NCBI GenBank assembly: GCA_019096195.1
Contig: JAGTXK010000239.1
Span: 868,001-932,000 of the forward strand
Direction: 5' to 3'
Length of the DNA: 64,000 nucleotides
DNA from: Boletus sp. NGJ
Taxonomy: Eukaryota; Basidiomycota; Agaricomycetes; Boletales; Boletaceae
The position numbers and the translations under genes are program-made. The notes below the pieces were generated by a model. That model searched no databases and was not told the origin of the DNA. It saw only the letters and a list, made by a program, of their open reading frames with translations. Below are positions 37,464 to 49,495 of this stretch, piece by piece (position 1 is the first letter of the stretch; each line of letters opens with the position of its first letter).

Positions 37464-38307
37464 CTTGGCGTAGACCAGCGAGTTCTGCGAGGCGGGTTAT
37501 CGTACGTACGTGCCGGGTAAGCGTCGGCGAGTAGGTGGTGAGGGTGGTGTGAACGACGAAGGAGTAGTCTGGGTGAGCCCAAACGTATCGTTGGTGGAAA
37601 ACCTGGTAGGAACACGTCTGTTCCGGAGGCAGCTTGAAAAGATAACAGCAGGAAAGACCGCACACCGTCGGGATGGGGGAGAGTCGGAGGTGGAGGGAAC
37701 TGGAGTATGACTTCCTTACTACAGGAAGGTGGCACACGCCCGAAAGTCAAGGTAAATCGGGTTGTCGTGCCTATGTGATGTTATGGGTGATCACGCGAAC
37801 CCGAGTCCACTATTGTAGGACCAGCGTACGCCCAGGTCGACAACCACCTGAGAAGCGGGGCTTGTGCACTATGCCCGGTAGCAACGTTATCCTTATTTCT
37901 AACGCCGGACGAGCGTATAAACAAGCATTTCACCGAGTGCTTTACTCGAGTGCGTCACGTGCACCAGCGGATCCCTCTAAACCTGAGGTCCGGTATAGGG
38001 TGAACGGCGGCGGAGAGCCCACGCGTTTGGGAGTGAATGGAGGGATAAACGGTGACCGGTATCCCCTTATCTTCTCCTGCAGTCGAGGATGATTCCCGCG
38101 CTGACCACCACCTAGTAGGCTGGGATTATGTCTATCGCTAATGGGAGTCCTTGGTTCCTCTGAGGATTGATGCGGGGGGAGTCTGGGTCGGAGACAGGAG
38201 CGGTACTAGCAGGCAAAAAGTTTGCACTAGCTAGGCACAGCGAGTAGGAAAGCAAGTAGGAAAGTCCGGAGGCGAAGAGCCCAGGGACGAGGTATAGCTT
38301 TGGAATT
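37464..38307 (-). other. gypsy-3 leader
   Basis: Sequence between gag and the 5' LTR (right-hand copy). No further gene recognised; open frames on the plus strand are short. Confidence 0.4.
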
Positions 38308-38655
38308 TGAAAGGAAAAGAGCCTCAATATCTCAAAGGACGCTAAGGGCGTAATCCAAGAGAGAGAAGAGGAATTCCAAAGCTAGCTAATACAGGTGTTA
38401 CTACGCTACTTATATACTATCTACTTGTGCACGCGGACCATGGTTTAGGGCCGGTATGGAGTGTGCTAGAAGGTTCCGTATGACATATGGTGACGTAGTG
38501 GGGTCTAGGTTGTTCTATGGGTATGGGGTTGTGGCATAACCTGACTAATGTGTGACGTAGGGTCTAGGTATGAGGCAACTATGTAAGGCGTTCGTGGGAT
38601 CGTTAAGTGTTAGCTAACTAGGTTAAATAATGAGAAAATGTCCAGGTTCGTTTCA
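38308..38655 (-). repeat. gypsy-3 5' LTR
   Basis: 348 bases, pairing with 25225-25577. Its outer end TTTCA is followed by ggcag, the target duplication. Confidence 0.92.
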
Positions 38656-38841
38656 GGCAGCCATTCCACAGTTGTGTTCACTTTGAACTTGCCAACTTCT
38701 TATACACACAAAATCAGATGCCTGGTGCACAAATTGACAAGCTTATGGACATTTGAACCACCTTCTTACTTGAGATTGGTGGTGAACCACTTTTGACTGA
38801 CCACAAAGACTTATACAAGACAATTGATAGCTCAATACTTG

Positions 38842-39940
38842 TGAAACTTATCACAGACTATACCACCTATTTATTAGCACCCCCACCTACACATTCGCAC
38901 TACCTATAGACGATACACTCGCCTAACCTCCACCCAACCTCCATCCCAGCCCCACCTCGCATACACCTACAGTAGTCACTCACCGTATCCGCCCCCATAC
39001 GACACACCACACGACCGCATGCACACCATACGTACACTTTCACTAGTCGTACCCTCGCCGTAGCCGCTACACTACGACACCAAGTAGCCTCACGGCTAAA
39101 CCCCCGGCCCCACGGCCACGAGCAAGGCCCGCACGCCTATAAACTACGCCTCCCCTCGTGGATCTACCTGATGCAGCGCTCGGTAGCCACAACACATGAC
39201 ATAACGCCGTACGACGACAGAAACCCCTCTGTCACGTATACGCTCGTTACACGCACGCTCACCCGTAGACAGTACCTGACGCAGAGCTCAGTACGCTACA
39301 CAAGTACTAATCAGGAGCTCGCCTCCAGATCCTCGACTCCCCGCTCACCCCGATCCCCGGCCCACGCCATGGATCACGCCCGACGCCACCCCACGATGCC
39401 GTCACCAAGTACCAATCAAGCCCACGCTAGATTACACCCAAGTACTGATCAGGCGAACGTCAGATCACAAGACCTAGACAAGACCCGATCTATCACCCGA
39501 CACGATCCCGTCTCGATACCCGATCCAACGATCACCCCATGCGATGCCTTACGCATCACCCTTTCACTTCCCTTCTCGCTTCCATTCCTATCTATTAGTC
39601 TCCCCATTAGATACATCACACGTGGCCACGCCTAGAGCGTTCCGGACTACCTTCCACTTACATGCGTCTACCATGCACATCTCATTCCACCGTTTCCTCC
39701 TTTTGCCATTGGACACTAACATTCCCCCGTTCCTGTGATGTCATACCCAGTACCCTACGACGTCATAGCATAGCACGGTCCGTGCGCCACTACTCGGTAG
39801 TATATAAAGCAGCCGGTAGAGTACCCTGTTTCCCCTAGCCCTGAAATTGCCTCTTCTCTCTGTCGCATATTGCTTTAGTTAGCAACGTTTCAGATATCGA
39901 GTTTAGGTTTCTTTCTTTTGCCCATTGCAAGTTCCTTTCA
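38842..39940. repeat. Solo LTR, family B, copy 1, inside Plavaka
   Basis: 1.1 kb, TGAAACTTATCACAG ... GTTCCTTTCA, with exact 5-bp duplication acttg (38837-38841 and 39941-39945). TATA-like tatataaa near 39799. The Plavaka reading resumes on both sides. No internal region of this family is present in the window. Relatively CpG-rich, so a younger copy. Strand is given as unknown because there is no coding region, but the TATA box suggests +. Confidence 0.88.
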
Positions 39941-41030
39941 ACTTGGCAATGTCAAATGGAACAATTTCACTGTGAAGTATACTGATTTGCAGCCAGATCA
40001 AGATGTGCCACCATGGATGAAAGATTCATATGAGGTCTATTTCCATGATCCATGAGAAATTGTCCACAACATGCTAGCCAGACCTGATTTTGCAGATAAG
40101 ATCAATCTGGTATCATTTTGGGAATATGACTCAGAAACGAATGAGCACTGTTGGTGTGATTTTATGTCCACTGATTGGGCATGGAAGCAGGTAGTAGGTG
40201 GTATGCATAGATCATATTTACAATGAACTAAAGTATTTACAGGACATCATTGCACAAGATGTAGATACGCATGGGTTAGTCTTTGTCCCATTGATTCTAG
40301 GCAGTGACAAAATGACTGTATCTGTTGCCACTGGGCAGAACAACTATTATCCACTGTATTTATCAATAGGAAACATATTAGACATGCACATCGGAACACT
40401 GTAGTACTCATTGGTTTCCTTGCACAGCCCAAAAGTACATGTTTCCATTTAACTTTCATATTCTTGGATGTATAACACATTTTGTTCTCATAGCCACAAA
40501 TGTCCACACAAAGACCAATGAGTTTCATTGCTTTTGATGACAGCTCTTTCACTCATCACTCACTTTGATTTTACAGTCAATTAAACCTGGTATGACCACA
40601 CCAGAGGTCATGCACTTTGGCGACAGGCACTATTGTTGTGTCATCTTCGGGCTTGGGTCTTATATACAGTAGCTGATTACAAAGAGCAAGTGTTGTTATC
40701 CTGCATTGTCTGTGGGTGGTGTCCAAAGTAAGCTAGACAATTCTATAGGCTGTACTTGATCCAACTAATTGATTGCAATCAAGGTGCCTAGCTAATCATC
40801 TTAATCTCAACAGAGATGCTCTTTTTTGCTGTTGTGAGCACACTGGAATGCTTGTTAGATCCTTTGCACATGCCAAGCTGTGTGATAAATAGGATATTGT
40901 AAGCCAACTTGTTGTACATTTATATCACAGCTAGGTTGAGCATTCTATTAATCACTCCACAGCCATTCACCAATGACTTCCCCACCTCACCCTGGCCCTT
41001 TGATGCAATACTCTACTTACTCCTTGTTGT

Positions 41031-41719
41031 ACCCTGATGCAATCCAACTAATTTTTAAATCATTAGTGCACCACTGTCCCATCTCTGCCAATTGATGCAT
41101 GACCAAAGTGTATCATATGTCCCACCTGATGCATCACCCACTTGTGCAGCATTCCACTGTTTGACGCTGATGCATGAGTTTGTATTTGATGACTGTTACT
41201 AGTATTATGTATACGTCATGCCTGATGCATCACTCACTCATGTTCCACTGTTTGATGCTGATGCATGACTCTGTACTACTAGTATGATTTGATGACTGTT
41301 AGTGCACATTGCACCTGATACATCACTCCCTTGTGCAGCATTCCACTGTTTGACACTGATGTATGACTCCATACTCGCCTCTCACTGGCAGGTATCTTGC
41401 AGGAGAATGATGCATTAACAATAGAAGAGCTGATTACAGATGGTCCTCTATATCATTGTTCCATTTAGCTACCTTTGTGCTTGCCCCCATTTGGTGTGAG
41501 TGATCTATGGCTTCACTCCCATCTGCCCACAACTCCTCACCCAAATGCCTGACCAAGGCAATGGTATCCTACCACAACACATGGCATCGCTGTACAAGGG
41601 ATCTATGTAACACAGCTTGCCACTTTGCATATGCCTGGTAACCTTCCAAGATCACAGCATCCTCAAATATAAATGCATTGCACCTTTTGTCCCATTGTGT
41701 AGCTTCTCATTCAAAAAAT
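41031..41719. repeat. Degenerate tandem repeat and unassigned A/T-rich sequence
   Basis: From about 41085 to 41385 a unit of roughly 60-90 bases recurs imperfectly four times, each with 'ccactgtttga' and 'ctgatgcatgac' and a following 'tgatgcatcac'. After it no gene was recognised up to the KDZ 3' part. Confidence 0.6.
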
Positions 41720-42572
41720 GCAGGGATTCTTTGCATTTCTTCAACCAGTAACTCTACCTCTTCTTCCCAATGTTGTGCACAAGCATAAGCCTTACACCAT
41801 TCAATCTGCATGTCTAGTTATTCTGAGATCTGAGAAGCTGCAAGGGAACAAATACATAATGAATCACTTGCCTTCCATAGCTCCTTTAGTATCAACATTA
41901 TCATCTGCCCCACCCTGCATGTTCCATATTCATGACAGCTTCTTCATCCCTTTGGTTTCCTCTTTCAGCCAATCCAACATCACTCAAATGTCTTGGCAGT
42001 GAAGAGGATGAAGGATTGTATTCCATCCAGTCTCTTTCAGTATTGGTGTTAGGTTCACCAATGCTTTGTGAGCATCAGTGTACTGGCTGGTGGTAGCTTC
42101 AATATGACCCTTGATAGTTTTGAATGAGTTATGTGCCTGCATATTCACACCTTGACCCTGGAGATGATAATTTTTAAATCTCAAGAGGTAACTTCATGTT
42201 TGTAGGTTAGAGTGGATTGTGTGTAACACATTGTGAGCTTGTGCGTACTGTAGCTTCCATTCAATTTAATATAACTTCATGTCACATGAGATTAACTTGC
42301 TAATTTGCAAGGGGAGCATGAGCTAATATAGCTCTGGAGGGTTGATGATGTTGGAGTCTCTTATGAGCTTTGAATATTCAGCTGTGAGAGTGGGCACAAA
42401 AAGATGTTGTAGTTGAAACCAAGAGTCGATATGGTGTTGGAGAGTGTTACAATGCTGAGTTAGTTTGGCCTCTTGATTATCTGTAGAATGTATGCCAACA
42501 TTGGCTTTCTCACTTCTGAAATGTCATCTAAAGGGAACATTCAATGATTGAAAAGGCACTTGGATGAGATGT

Positions 42573-44533
42573 TGAAACATTCACACATGATACCTTTTAT
42601 TTATCACTACCTATTACGGTTACAGAAGGGGGTACATCTTTTCCTCTCCCTTCACCCCCCATAGGACTATGGGACAACTTGTTCTTCGACTCAGACCAGG
42701 GATTCCCCCGCAACACCAACTCAGGCATTGCCCCATCAGGAACTCCCTTTCTAGGAAGTTATCCATTTGGTTTGGACACCACCTTTCTATTTCATTGATA
42801 CATGCCTTTCATCTCTTTCTGGTTTGATCATAGACATTACCTCCTCGGCTGTGTTCTCTCGCACACAGCTTGGTATTCCAAATCCCCATTTGACTGATGC
42901 CTAGATCCTTTATGGTAATCTTTAGTCTGCGACTTACGATTACCATATACGATATAAAGCCTGCTCTAGATGGGCATGGCCTATATAAAGGGGCACAGGC
43001 CCTTCATGTAACTCTAACCTAGATCTACACTCCTTCCCATATAATCTACCAGCTTCTCCCACTACCGGTTCCACTTCACCTCAGAAGCCTTGCTCCCACT
43101 CTGAAGGTGATTGCCCTTGTGCTAGTGATCATCTTCCTCGCCACTGTGCACTTGTGTGGCCTTGTTGCCGTCCGAACCCGCTTCTAAAGCTTTGGCAACT
43201 CCAATGACCAACAGAGGTTGGTCCGTGCAAGCCTGGAACTCCGCCACCGGCACTGTTGACAGAGGTCGACCCGTATTTGATCAGGACTCCGCTACTGACC
43301 CTGCAAGCCCAGGACTCCACCACCAGCACTAGGCCATGTAAGCCCAGAGATCTAGTTTCTGGCATCCACATCCAGTCTGCCCTTCCTTCTTGGAGGATTG
43401 TGCCACCATAGGTAAATCCAAGACTTCGCCATTGGTCGTAGAGGCAACCAGGACACTCTATGTAAAGCTAGCAGCAGTCCCCAGTCAGAGGAATCATTAG
43501 GCCTCTGGAGGTATTTTCCCCTCAAGTCCTGCTAGTCCTATAATCAAACAGGGTTGATTATACGGGAACGTGTCACATTGTTACCTGGCGTAACACTACC
43601 CTCTCTACACTCACACTACCTATAGACAATACATTTGCCTACCATTCACCAAACTCCATCCTCACCTTACCTTGCATACACCTAGAGTAGTTCCTCATTG
43701 TATCCTTCACCATATAATACACCACACTACCGACCATACCCATGTACACTTTCACTAGTAGCACCCTCATTGTATCCACCACTACAATACAATACCAAGT
43801 AGCCTCATGGCTAACCCCAGTGTCCACTGCCACAAGTACAGGCCCACATGCATCTAAACTATGCCCTCACACCTGTAGGCAGTACCTGATGCAGTGCTTG
43901 GTATCCACACAAGGTACTAATCAGGAGCTCGCCTCCAGATCCCTGACTGATGGGACTTGCTTCACAGCAACCCTCCTTTGCCATCTCTGATCCTCGGCTC
44001 ACACCATAGATCACTGATGCTATCCCACGATAACACAAGACTATTTATTGAGATCGAATCATAGTAGACAAGATCCGACCCATCCCCTGATGTGATCCTA
44101 TCTCAATACCAGATCCAACGATCAACCTATGCAACGCCTCAAGTGTTACCTTTTCATTTCTCTTTCATTTCATCTATGCATTCTATTTACTGACCCCTTC
44201 TGATATATCACAATGTAGCCATGTTCCAGAATGCCATGGACTACCTTTCACTCACATGCATGATCACCACACACATCTCATTCCTCACTTTAGTCTCTTT
44301 TGCTATTGGACACTAACATTTCCTCTGTTCCTGTGATGTCATACCCAGTACCTATGACATCATACCATAGCATGGTCCATGCACCACTACTGGTAGTATA
44401 TAAAGTAGCCAGTAGAGTACCATGTTTCTCCTTAGTCTTAATATTGCCTCTCACTCTCTGTCATATTGCTTTAGTTAGTAATGCTTGGAATATCAGTAGG
44501 CTTCATCCTTCTGTTTGTTGGTTGTTCCTTTTA
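42573..44533. repeat. Solo LTR, family B, copy 3, itself carrying a gypsy-1-family solo LTR
   Basis: It begins TGAAACATTCACACATG and ends GTTGTTCCTTTTA; about 0.97 kb without the inner LTR. The flanks gatgt (42568-42572) and gatat (44534-44538) match at four of five bases, as an aged target duplication would. TATA-like tatataaa near 44397. More diverged and CpG-poor than copies 1 and 2. Confidence 0.75.
42612..43595 (+). repeat. Solo LTR of the gypsy-1 family, inside family-B copy 3
   Basis: 984 bases, TATTACGGTTACAG ... CTGGCGTAACA (the first dinucleotide has drifted from TG). Exact 5-bp duplication ctacc (42607-42611 and 43596-43600). Orientation is opposite to the gypsy-1 element at 11131. 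Confidence 0.9.
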
Positions 44534-45030
44534 GATATCACTTACTGTTGCACCTCCAGCTCCAATCCTGAGCTAATGAGCATGGATTTGGCTGGCTTCA
44601 ATCCTTCTCCCAGTCCATCACTTGTGCCTTCCATAATTTCAAATCATTAGCATGATTGACTTCCAATCTGTCCTCAAGCTCCTGGAGAGCTGTGGAATAC
44701 TTGGCACATTTGGGAATGGTCTTCTTCAACTTTTCTAGCATGCTTAAACCTGTGAGCAATTGACATGAAGTTAAAGAAATTGATTGTCATAGTACTTATC
44801 AAGTGAAGTAATTTTCTTCCAATTAGAGTAGCCAAAATGGTCGTCCAAGACATCACACCTCACCCCAGGGCCCATTTCCTTAATGCTAGAAACAACAGGA
44901 TTAATGTTTGCCCACCCTCTTTCTGGTGCTTCTCTATCTGTTTGGCCAACTCCAGAAATGAAGTTAAATGAGAAGGAAGATTGACACTTCTCAATATGAG
45001 CAAGGAGGTGGAACTTTGGAATGAAAAAGG

Positions 45031-46087
45031 TGAAACGATCACTCATTGATACCACCTATTTATTAGCACCCCTACCTACACTTTCGCACTACCTACAGAC
45101 GATACACTCGCCTACCCCCACCCAACCTCCATCCTAGCCTCATCCACACATACACCTAGAGTAGCCACTCACTCGTATCCTCCCCCATACGACATGCCAT
45201 ACCACCAACTACACCTACGTACGCCTTCACTAGCAGTACACTCGTTGTACCCGCTACACTATGACACCAAGTAGCCCCACGGCTAAACCCCGGCCTCATG
45301 GCCACAAGCAAGGTTCGCACGCCTATAAACTACGCCACCCCCTGTGGATCTACCTGATGCAGCACTCAGTAGCCACAACACGTGATACAATGCTGTACGA
45401 TGACAGAAACCCCTCTGTCACGTATACGCTCGTTACACACACGATACCGCCACCAAGTACTAATCAGGAGCTCGCCTCCAGATCCTCGACTCCCTGCTCG
45501 CTCCGATCCCTGGCTCACGCCACAGATCACACCTGACGCTATCCCACGATACCGCCACCAAGTACTAATCAAGCCCACGCTAGATTAACCCAAGTACTGA
45601 TCAGGCGGACGTCAGATCACAAGACCTAGACAAGACCCGATCTATCACCCGATACGATCCCATCTCGATACCCGACCCACCGGTCACCCCATGCGATGCC
45701 TTACGCATCAGTCTTTCATTTCCCCTCTCGCTTCCATTCCTATCTATTAGTCTCTCTTAGATACATCACACGTAGCCACGCCTAGAGCGTCCGGACTACC
45801 ATTTCACTTACATGCATATACCATGTGCATCTCATTCCATTGCTTCTCTCTTTTGCCATTGGACACTAACATTTCATTGTTCCTGTGATGTCATACCCAG
45901 TACCCTATGACATCATAGCATAGCATGGTCTGTGCGCCACTATCGGTAGTATATAAGTAGCTGGTAGAGTACCATGTTTCCCCTAGCCTTGAAATTGCCT
46001 TTCTCTCTGTCGCATATTGCTTTAGTTAGCAATGCTTCAGATATTAGGTCTAGGTTTCTTTCTCTTGTTCATTGCAAGTTCCTTTCA
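45031..46087. repeat. Solo LTR, family B, copy 2, inside KDZ
   Basis: 1057 bases, TGAAACGATCACTC ... GTTCCTTTCA, with exact 5-bp duplication aaagg (45026-45030 and 46088-46092). Very similar to copy 1 along its whole length. The KDZ reading stops at one side and resumes at the other. Confidence 0.9.
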
Positions 46088-47330
46088 AAAGGTCACTTTT
46101 TTCTGGTTGAGGGGTAATTGCAGTGATGGTAGCAATTTCAACATATGATCCCAAAGGTGCTTGTACCATTGACATGTGACATCATAAGATACATTGAGAA
46201 TGTTAGTTGAATTGTGGCGAAGTGTCAAAAAGAACAAATAGTCCTTGTCTACATATTTGATGTAGTATTTATTAGAATTTCTTAAACAAGCTATGATGGA
46301 AACCAACCTTTCATCTTTTTGAAGGTCCCCCACCTCTGAAGGTAGCTTCATATTGTGGTGGGCATAGTTGATAGTACTGACTCCGGTAGCTGCTAGTCCT
46401 ACATTTGACAATGTATCTGCTCTGTTAACTGCCTGGTGGCTAGAGCAAGTACTTCACTGAATGTGAATGTCAGTGTGATACATAACTGATGAGCCTATCA
46501 ATGCACTTCTTGGCTAATATTAGCCTGATCATCTAGATAGGCCTTGTAACTTGCTTCCTCAATGAGATAAGCCCATCCATTACTCAGGCTGGGGTTGATG
46601 CTATCTTTGGATACCCTTTTGTGCTTTAAACAGCAATTGGCATCAATAGCTAGGAAAAGTGCATGATGCCATCTAACCATATATGTAATCAGCTTCTGCC
46701 ATTACACCATCAGTGGAAGGCATACCTCTTCTCTGGATCCACCTTATGGGAATTTGAGGGTAAGTTCTTTCCTGGTTGGGGACAAGCTGGGCAAAGGACA
46801 GCACATTCTCCCACTTGTGTGGCTTTGAGGCCCTGAGAATCAAACAGTTGACCAGCACACTTAAGCATTTTGAGGTGCCACCACTCTCAGGACACTCTAA
46901 GAAAAGCCTCATAGTGGTTCTGTCCATGAGGTTTAGCAAAGGCAGGCACAACAAGAATGAATCCATACCTTGACATCAATAAGGCCAGTATTGTTAAGGA
47001 GTTTAGACAGAGCAGAATGATACTCATAAGCAGATATTTTAGATTCCAGCAAGATCATATGGAATTGCTTGAGGACTTGAAATGTGGCAGTGGTTTGAGG
47101 AGCACATGTCATTGCAGAAAACCAAGCCATTTAGAGCAGTTGTTGCATGTGGCTTGATGTGGTCTCACAATTGCAAAAGTCAACAGTGACACAGTGAATA
47201 CCAGTACTATCAATCATGACAAATGTGTTGTTGAAGCATGGTTGTGGGTTGTGACACTTCTCACCAGGGTTGTGACCCAGCTGCATGCGTAAACCAAGTG
47301 CCTTGAGTGAGATTGGCTCAAAGAAGTCAC

Positions 47331-48316
47331 TGTTATGGTTACTGAAGGGGGTACATCTTTTCCCCTTCCTTCTCCCCCCGTAGGACTATGGGACGACCTA
47401 TTCTTCGACTCTGACCAGGGATTCCCCCGGGATTCCCCCGACACCAACCCAGGCATCGCCCCATCCGGAACTACCTTTCTAGGAAGTTATTCGCAACTTC
47501 CTTTTTAGGAACCTACCCGTTTGGTATGGACACCGCCTCCCTATTTCACCTGATACATGCTCTCTTCCTTCTTGACCCAATCATAGACATTGCCTCCTTG
47601 GCTATGCTCTCTCGCGCATAGCCCAGTATTCCTACTTTCCCCATTAGACTCATGCCTTGATCCGTTTATAGTAATCTTTCGTCTGCGACTAAACATTACT
47701 ATATTCGTCACGAAGCCTGCCCTAGATGGGTAAGGCCTATAAATAGGGACGCGGGCCCTTCATGTAACTCTAACCTAGATCTACACTCCTTCCCGTGTAA
47801 TCTACTGCTTCTCCCGCTAAAGGTTCCACTTCACCTCAGAAGCCTTCTCCCGCGACCTGGAGGTGCTCGCCCTCGTGCTCGTGATAATCCTTCTCATCAC
47901 TTCGCACTTGTGTGCCATCGCTGCCGTTACCAGCTTCTAAAGCTTCGGCAACACAAACAACCAACAGAGGTTGGTTGTCGTCGGTCAGGACTCCGCCACT
48001 GACCCAGCAAGCCCGGGACTCCGCCACCAATACTAGGCCCAGTAAGCCCAAGGAATCAGCAGACGGAAGGCTACTGCTCCTTGGCCTGCGCACCGGTCTG
48101 CCCACCCTTCTTATAGGATTGGGATTCCGTGGTAAATCCGAGACTCCGCCATCGGTCGTAGAGGTAACGAGAGGACTCTACGTAAAGCTAGCAGTTGGTC
48201 CCCAGTCAGAGGAAACCGTTGGGCCTCTGGAGGTTGAGTAATCCCTCAAGTCCTGCTAGTCCTATAATCCAACAGGGGTTATACGGGAACGTGTTACATT
48301 GTTACCCGGCGTAACA
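47331..48316 (+). repeat. Solo LTR of the gypsy-1 family, inside KDZ
   Basis: 986 bases, TGTTATGGTTACTGAAGG ... CCGGCGTAACA, with exact 5-bp duplication gtcac (47326-47330 and 48317-48321). TATA-like cctataaatagg near 47736. It lies between two blocks of the KDZ cysteine-rich N-terminus. Confidence 0.92.
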
Positions 48317-48575
48317 GTCACCATTTCATCTCTGTAGAAGCTTAGTCAATTGCTAAATGTGATCTTTGACGAAGCTCATACCTTGATTCTATGTAGTGGA
48401 TTTCAGGCATGGCTAACTAACATGCAATTCACACAACATAGAGGCTTTGCAAAGCAGTCTTCACATTCATAATGTGGATTTGAGGTGCAACAATGTGCAC
48501 AAGACCTAGAATCACTAAGTGAGTGGACAATGGTGGAGTGTTGAAGAGCATTGAAAACTTACTGACATGCATCTT

Positions 48576-49408
48576 ACACGTATTTCCTTTTTAGATTGTC
48601 CACACACGAAATTTGAGAAGACTCTGAATGCTTGCTACTCAGATTCCTACATTTCATCCACATCATTGCTGCACCATTGCTACACCTCTGATAAAATATA
48701 TAATATTAAAATCTGAAGAGTCTTTGAGTGATTCCTGGGTAAGTTTAATACCTGATATCTTGGCTGCCATCTGATAACAGATCTCATCTATTGATAATAA
48801 GCACTTTGAGTGCTGATATGTACATATACTTTGCTTGATACAGATACATACATTATGCTAATGACAGATTATAGACTACAGGATCTGCTGGATAACTGAG
48901 TCAAGGTGTAAGTTCTTGGATTAGGCACTTGATCTTTGCTTTGCTACAGTGTGACAAAAGTGAGAATCAGTTGCTCAGGAAGAGGTGTAATCAAGTCTCT
49001 ACTACCTAGCTTCACAGATTCAACTCTGTGTGTCTGCTGGTTGCCACTGAGACCTCTGATTGCACTACAGAGTAGAGACTTGATTGGATGCTGCCAAGAA
49101 TACTGATAGGTCTTTGATCTGTCTTTCATTCTTGCTGTTACCTTTCACTTTATCTTAGGCATTTTGCCTTTATCTCTGTCATACTCCTGCACTGGTTGCC
49201 ATTTAGTTAGCTCTTGGCACTGCTATGTAAGGCAAAGGGATTGGTGTGCATCCTTGACTACCTTTTTGAAAATTGGCCATACTTGGGCTTTTTCCCTTGG
49301 ACCTGGACCTTTTCCCTTGGACCTGGACCCTCCCTTCTTGGATCTAGACCCTTTTCCCTATCTTGAACCTTTTCTTCTGGACTGACAGTAGCCAAAGACT
49401 GGGAAATC
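48576..49408. other. Unassigned repeat-border sequence with a hairpin
   Basis: A/T-rich, CpG-poor. It contains an inverted repeat: tcaagtctctact near 48991 and agtagagacttga near 49070-49083, a potential stem of 13 pairs. Near 49290-49370 a Leu/Pro/Asp-encoding repeat of 'cttggacctggacc' occurs. No gene recognised. Confidence 0.4.
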
Positions 49409-49495
49409 CAATAGATGGACGTAAAAGGGGCTTATCTTAATGGTAAGCTAAAAGAGAACATCTACATGGAGTAATCCAAGGGGTACAATGATCAT
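49409..49495 (+). pseudogene. Ty1/copia reverse transcriptase fragment (fossil)
   Basis: A short stretch reads MDVKGAYLNGKLKENIYM, then KGYND, the well-known copia RT block. It is cut off on its right by the inverted-repeat element end that starts at 49496. Nothing else of the element was recognised with confidence. Confidence 0.75.

Larger units (their letters stand above)
25225..38655 (-). mobile_element. gypsy-3: Ty3/gypsy chromovirus-type element, fossil, split by gypsy-2
   Basis: LTRs 25225-25577 and 38308-38655, TG...CA. Exact 5-bp target duplication ggcag (25220-25224 and 38656-38660). Without gypsy-2 it is about 6.2 kb: gag, protease, reverse transcriptase, RNase H, integrase and chromodomain, all on the minus strand. 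A purine tract ending gggggtaa (read on the minus strand) lies at 25578-25590. By eye the LTRs differ at roughly 4% of sites, mostly C-to-T or G-to-A at former CpG. Broken, with several breaks besides the gypsy-2 insertion. It sits inside the Plavaka transposase. Confidence 0.92.
24680..41030 (+). pseudogene. Plavaka-type transposase, decayed and split by three insertions
   Basis: Reading blocks in order on the plus strand: a C2H2-like finger (YLCSKCLCWFKNHSGLMQHL, about 24755-24814); NVTTRFVGPGKKVYRNYHP; an intron ending at 25138; GQPCDASGHFLPKGTTPEP up to 25224; then, beyond gypsy-3, HFELANFLYTQNQMPGAQID and EPLLTDHKDLYKTIDS up to 38841; then, beyond a solo LTR, GNVKWNNFTVKYTDLQPDQD, VPPWMKDSYEVYFHDP, LILGSDKMTVSVATGQNNYY, PLYLSIGN, TPEVMHFGDRHY and PFTNDFP, fading by 41030. 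These match the Plavaka (CACTA-like, CMC) transposase as I know it. Stops and frame changes are many (for example a TGA after FHDP), and the C-terminal third is not seen. Dead copy. Confidence 0.85.
41720..48575 (-). pseudogene. KDZ (Kyakuja-Dileera-Zisupton) transposase, decayed and split by solo LTRs
   Basis: Minus-strand order: a cysteine cluster of the CxC type (CEDCFAKPLCCVNCMLVSHA, about 48430-48490); LKALGLRMQLGHNPGEKC and MIDSTGIHCVTVDFCNCE (47170-47325); VLKQFHMILLESKISAYEYH; QIPIRWIQRRGMPSTDGV; LFLAIDANCCLKHKRVS; DYLFFLTLRHNSTNILNVS then YDVTCQWYKHLWDHML; then IPKFHLLAHIEKCQSSFSFN and PERGWANINPVVSSIKEMGP (44771-45025); then C-terminal coiled segments (about 42200-42560) and QGVNMQAHNSFKTIKGHI (42000-42170). 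These are the hallmarks of KDZ transposases, abundant in agaric fungi. Many frame changes; CpG-poor; dead. Confidence 0.85.

Noticed and set aside
39171-39635. 154-codon open frame in the middle of the region
   Set aside because: Lies wholly inside family-B LTR copy 1; other copies do not keep the frame open.
41085-41385. CRISPR-like spacing of short repeats
   Set aside because: Units are imperfect, of uneven length and without unique spacers; the genome is fungal. It is a degenerate tandem repeat.
48989-49086. Possible tRNA gene from the stem and spacing
   Set aside because: No anticodon arm, no TTCRA-type loop and no A/B box recognised.
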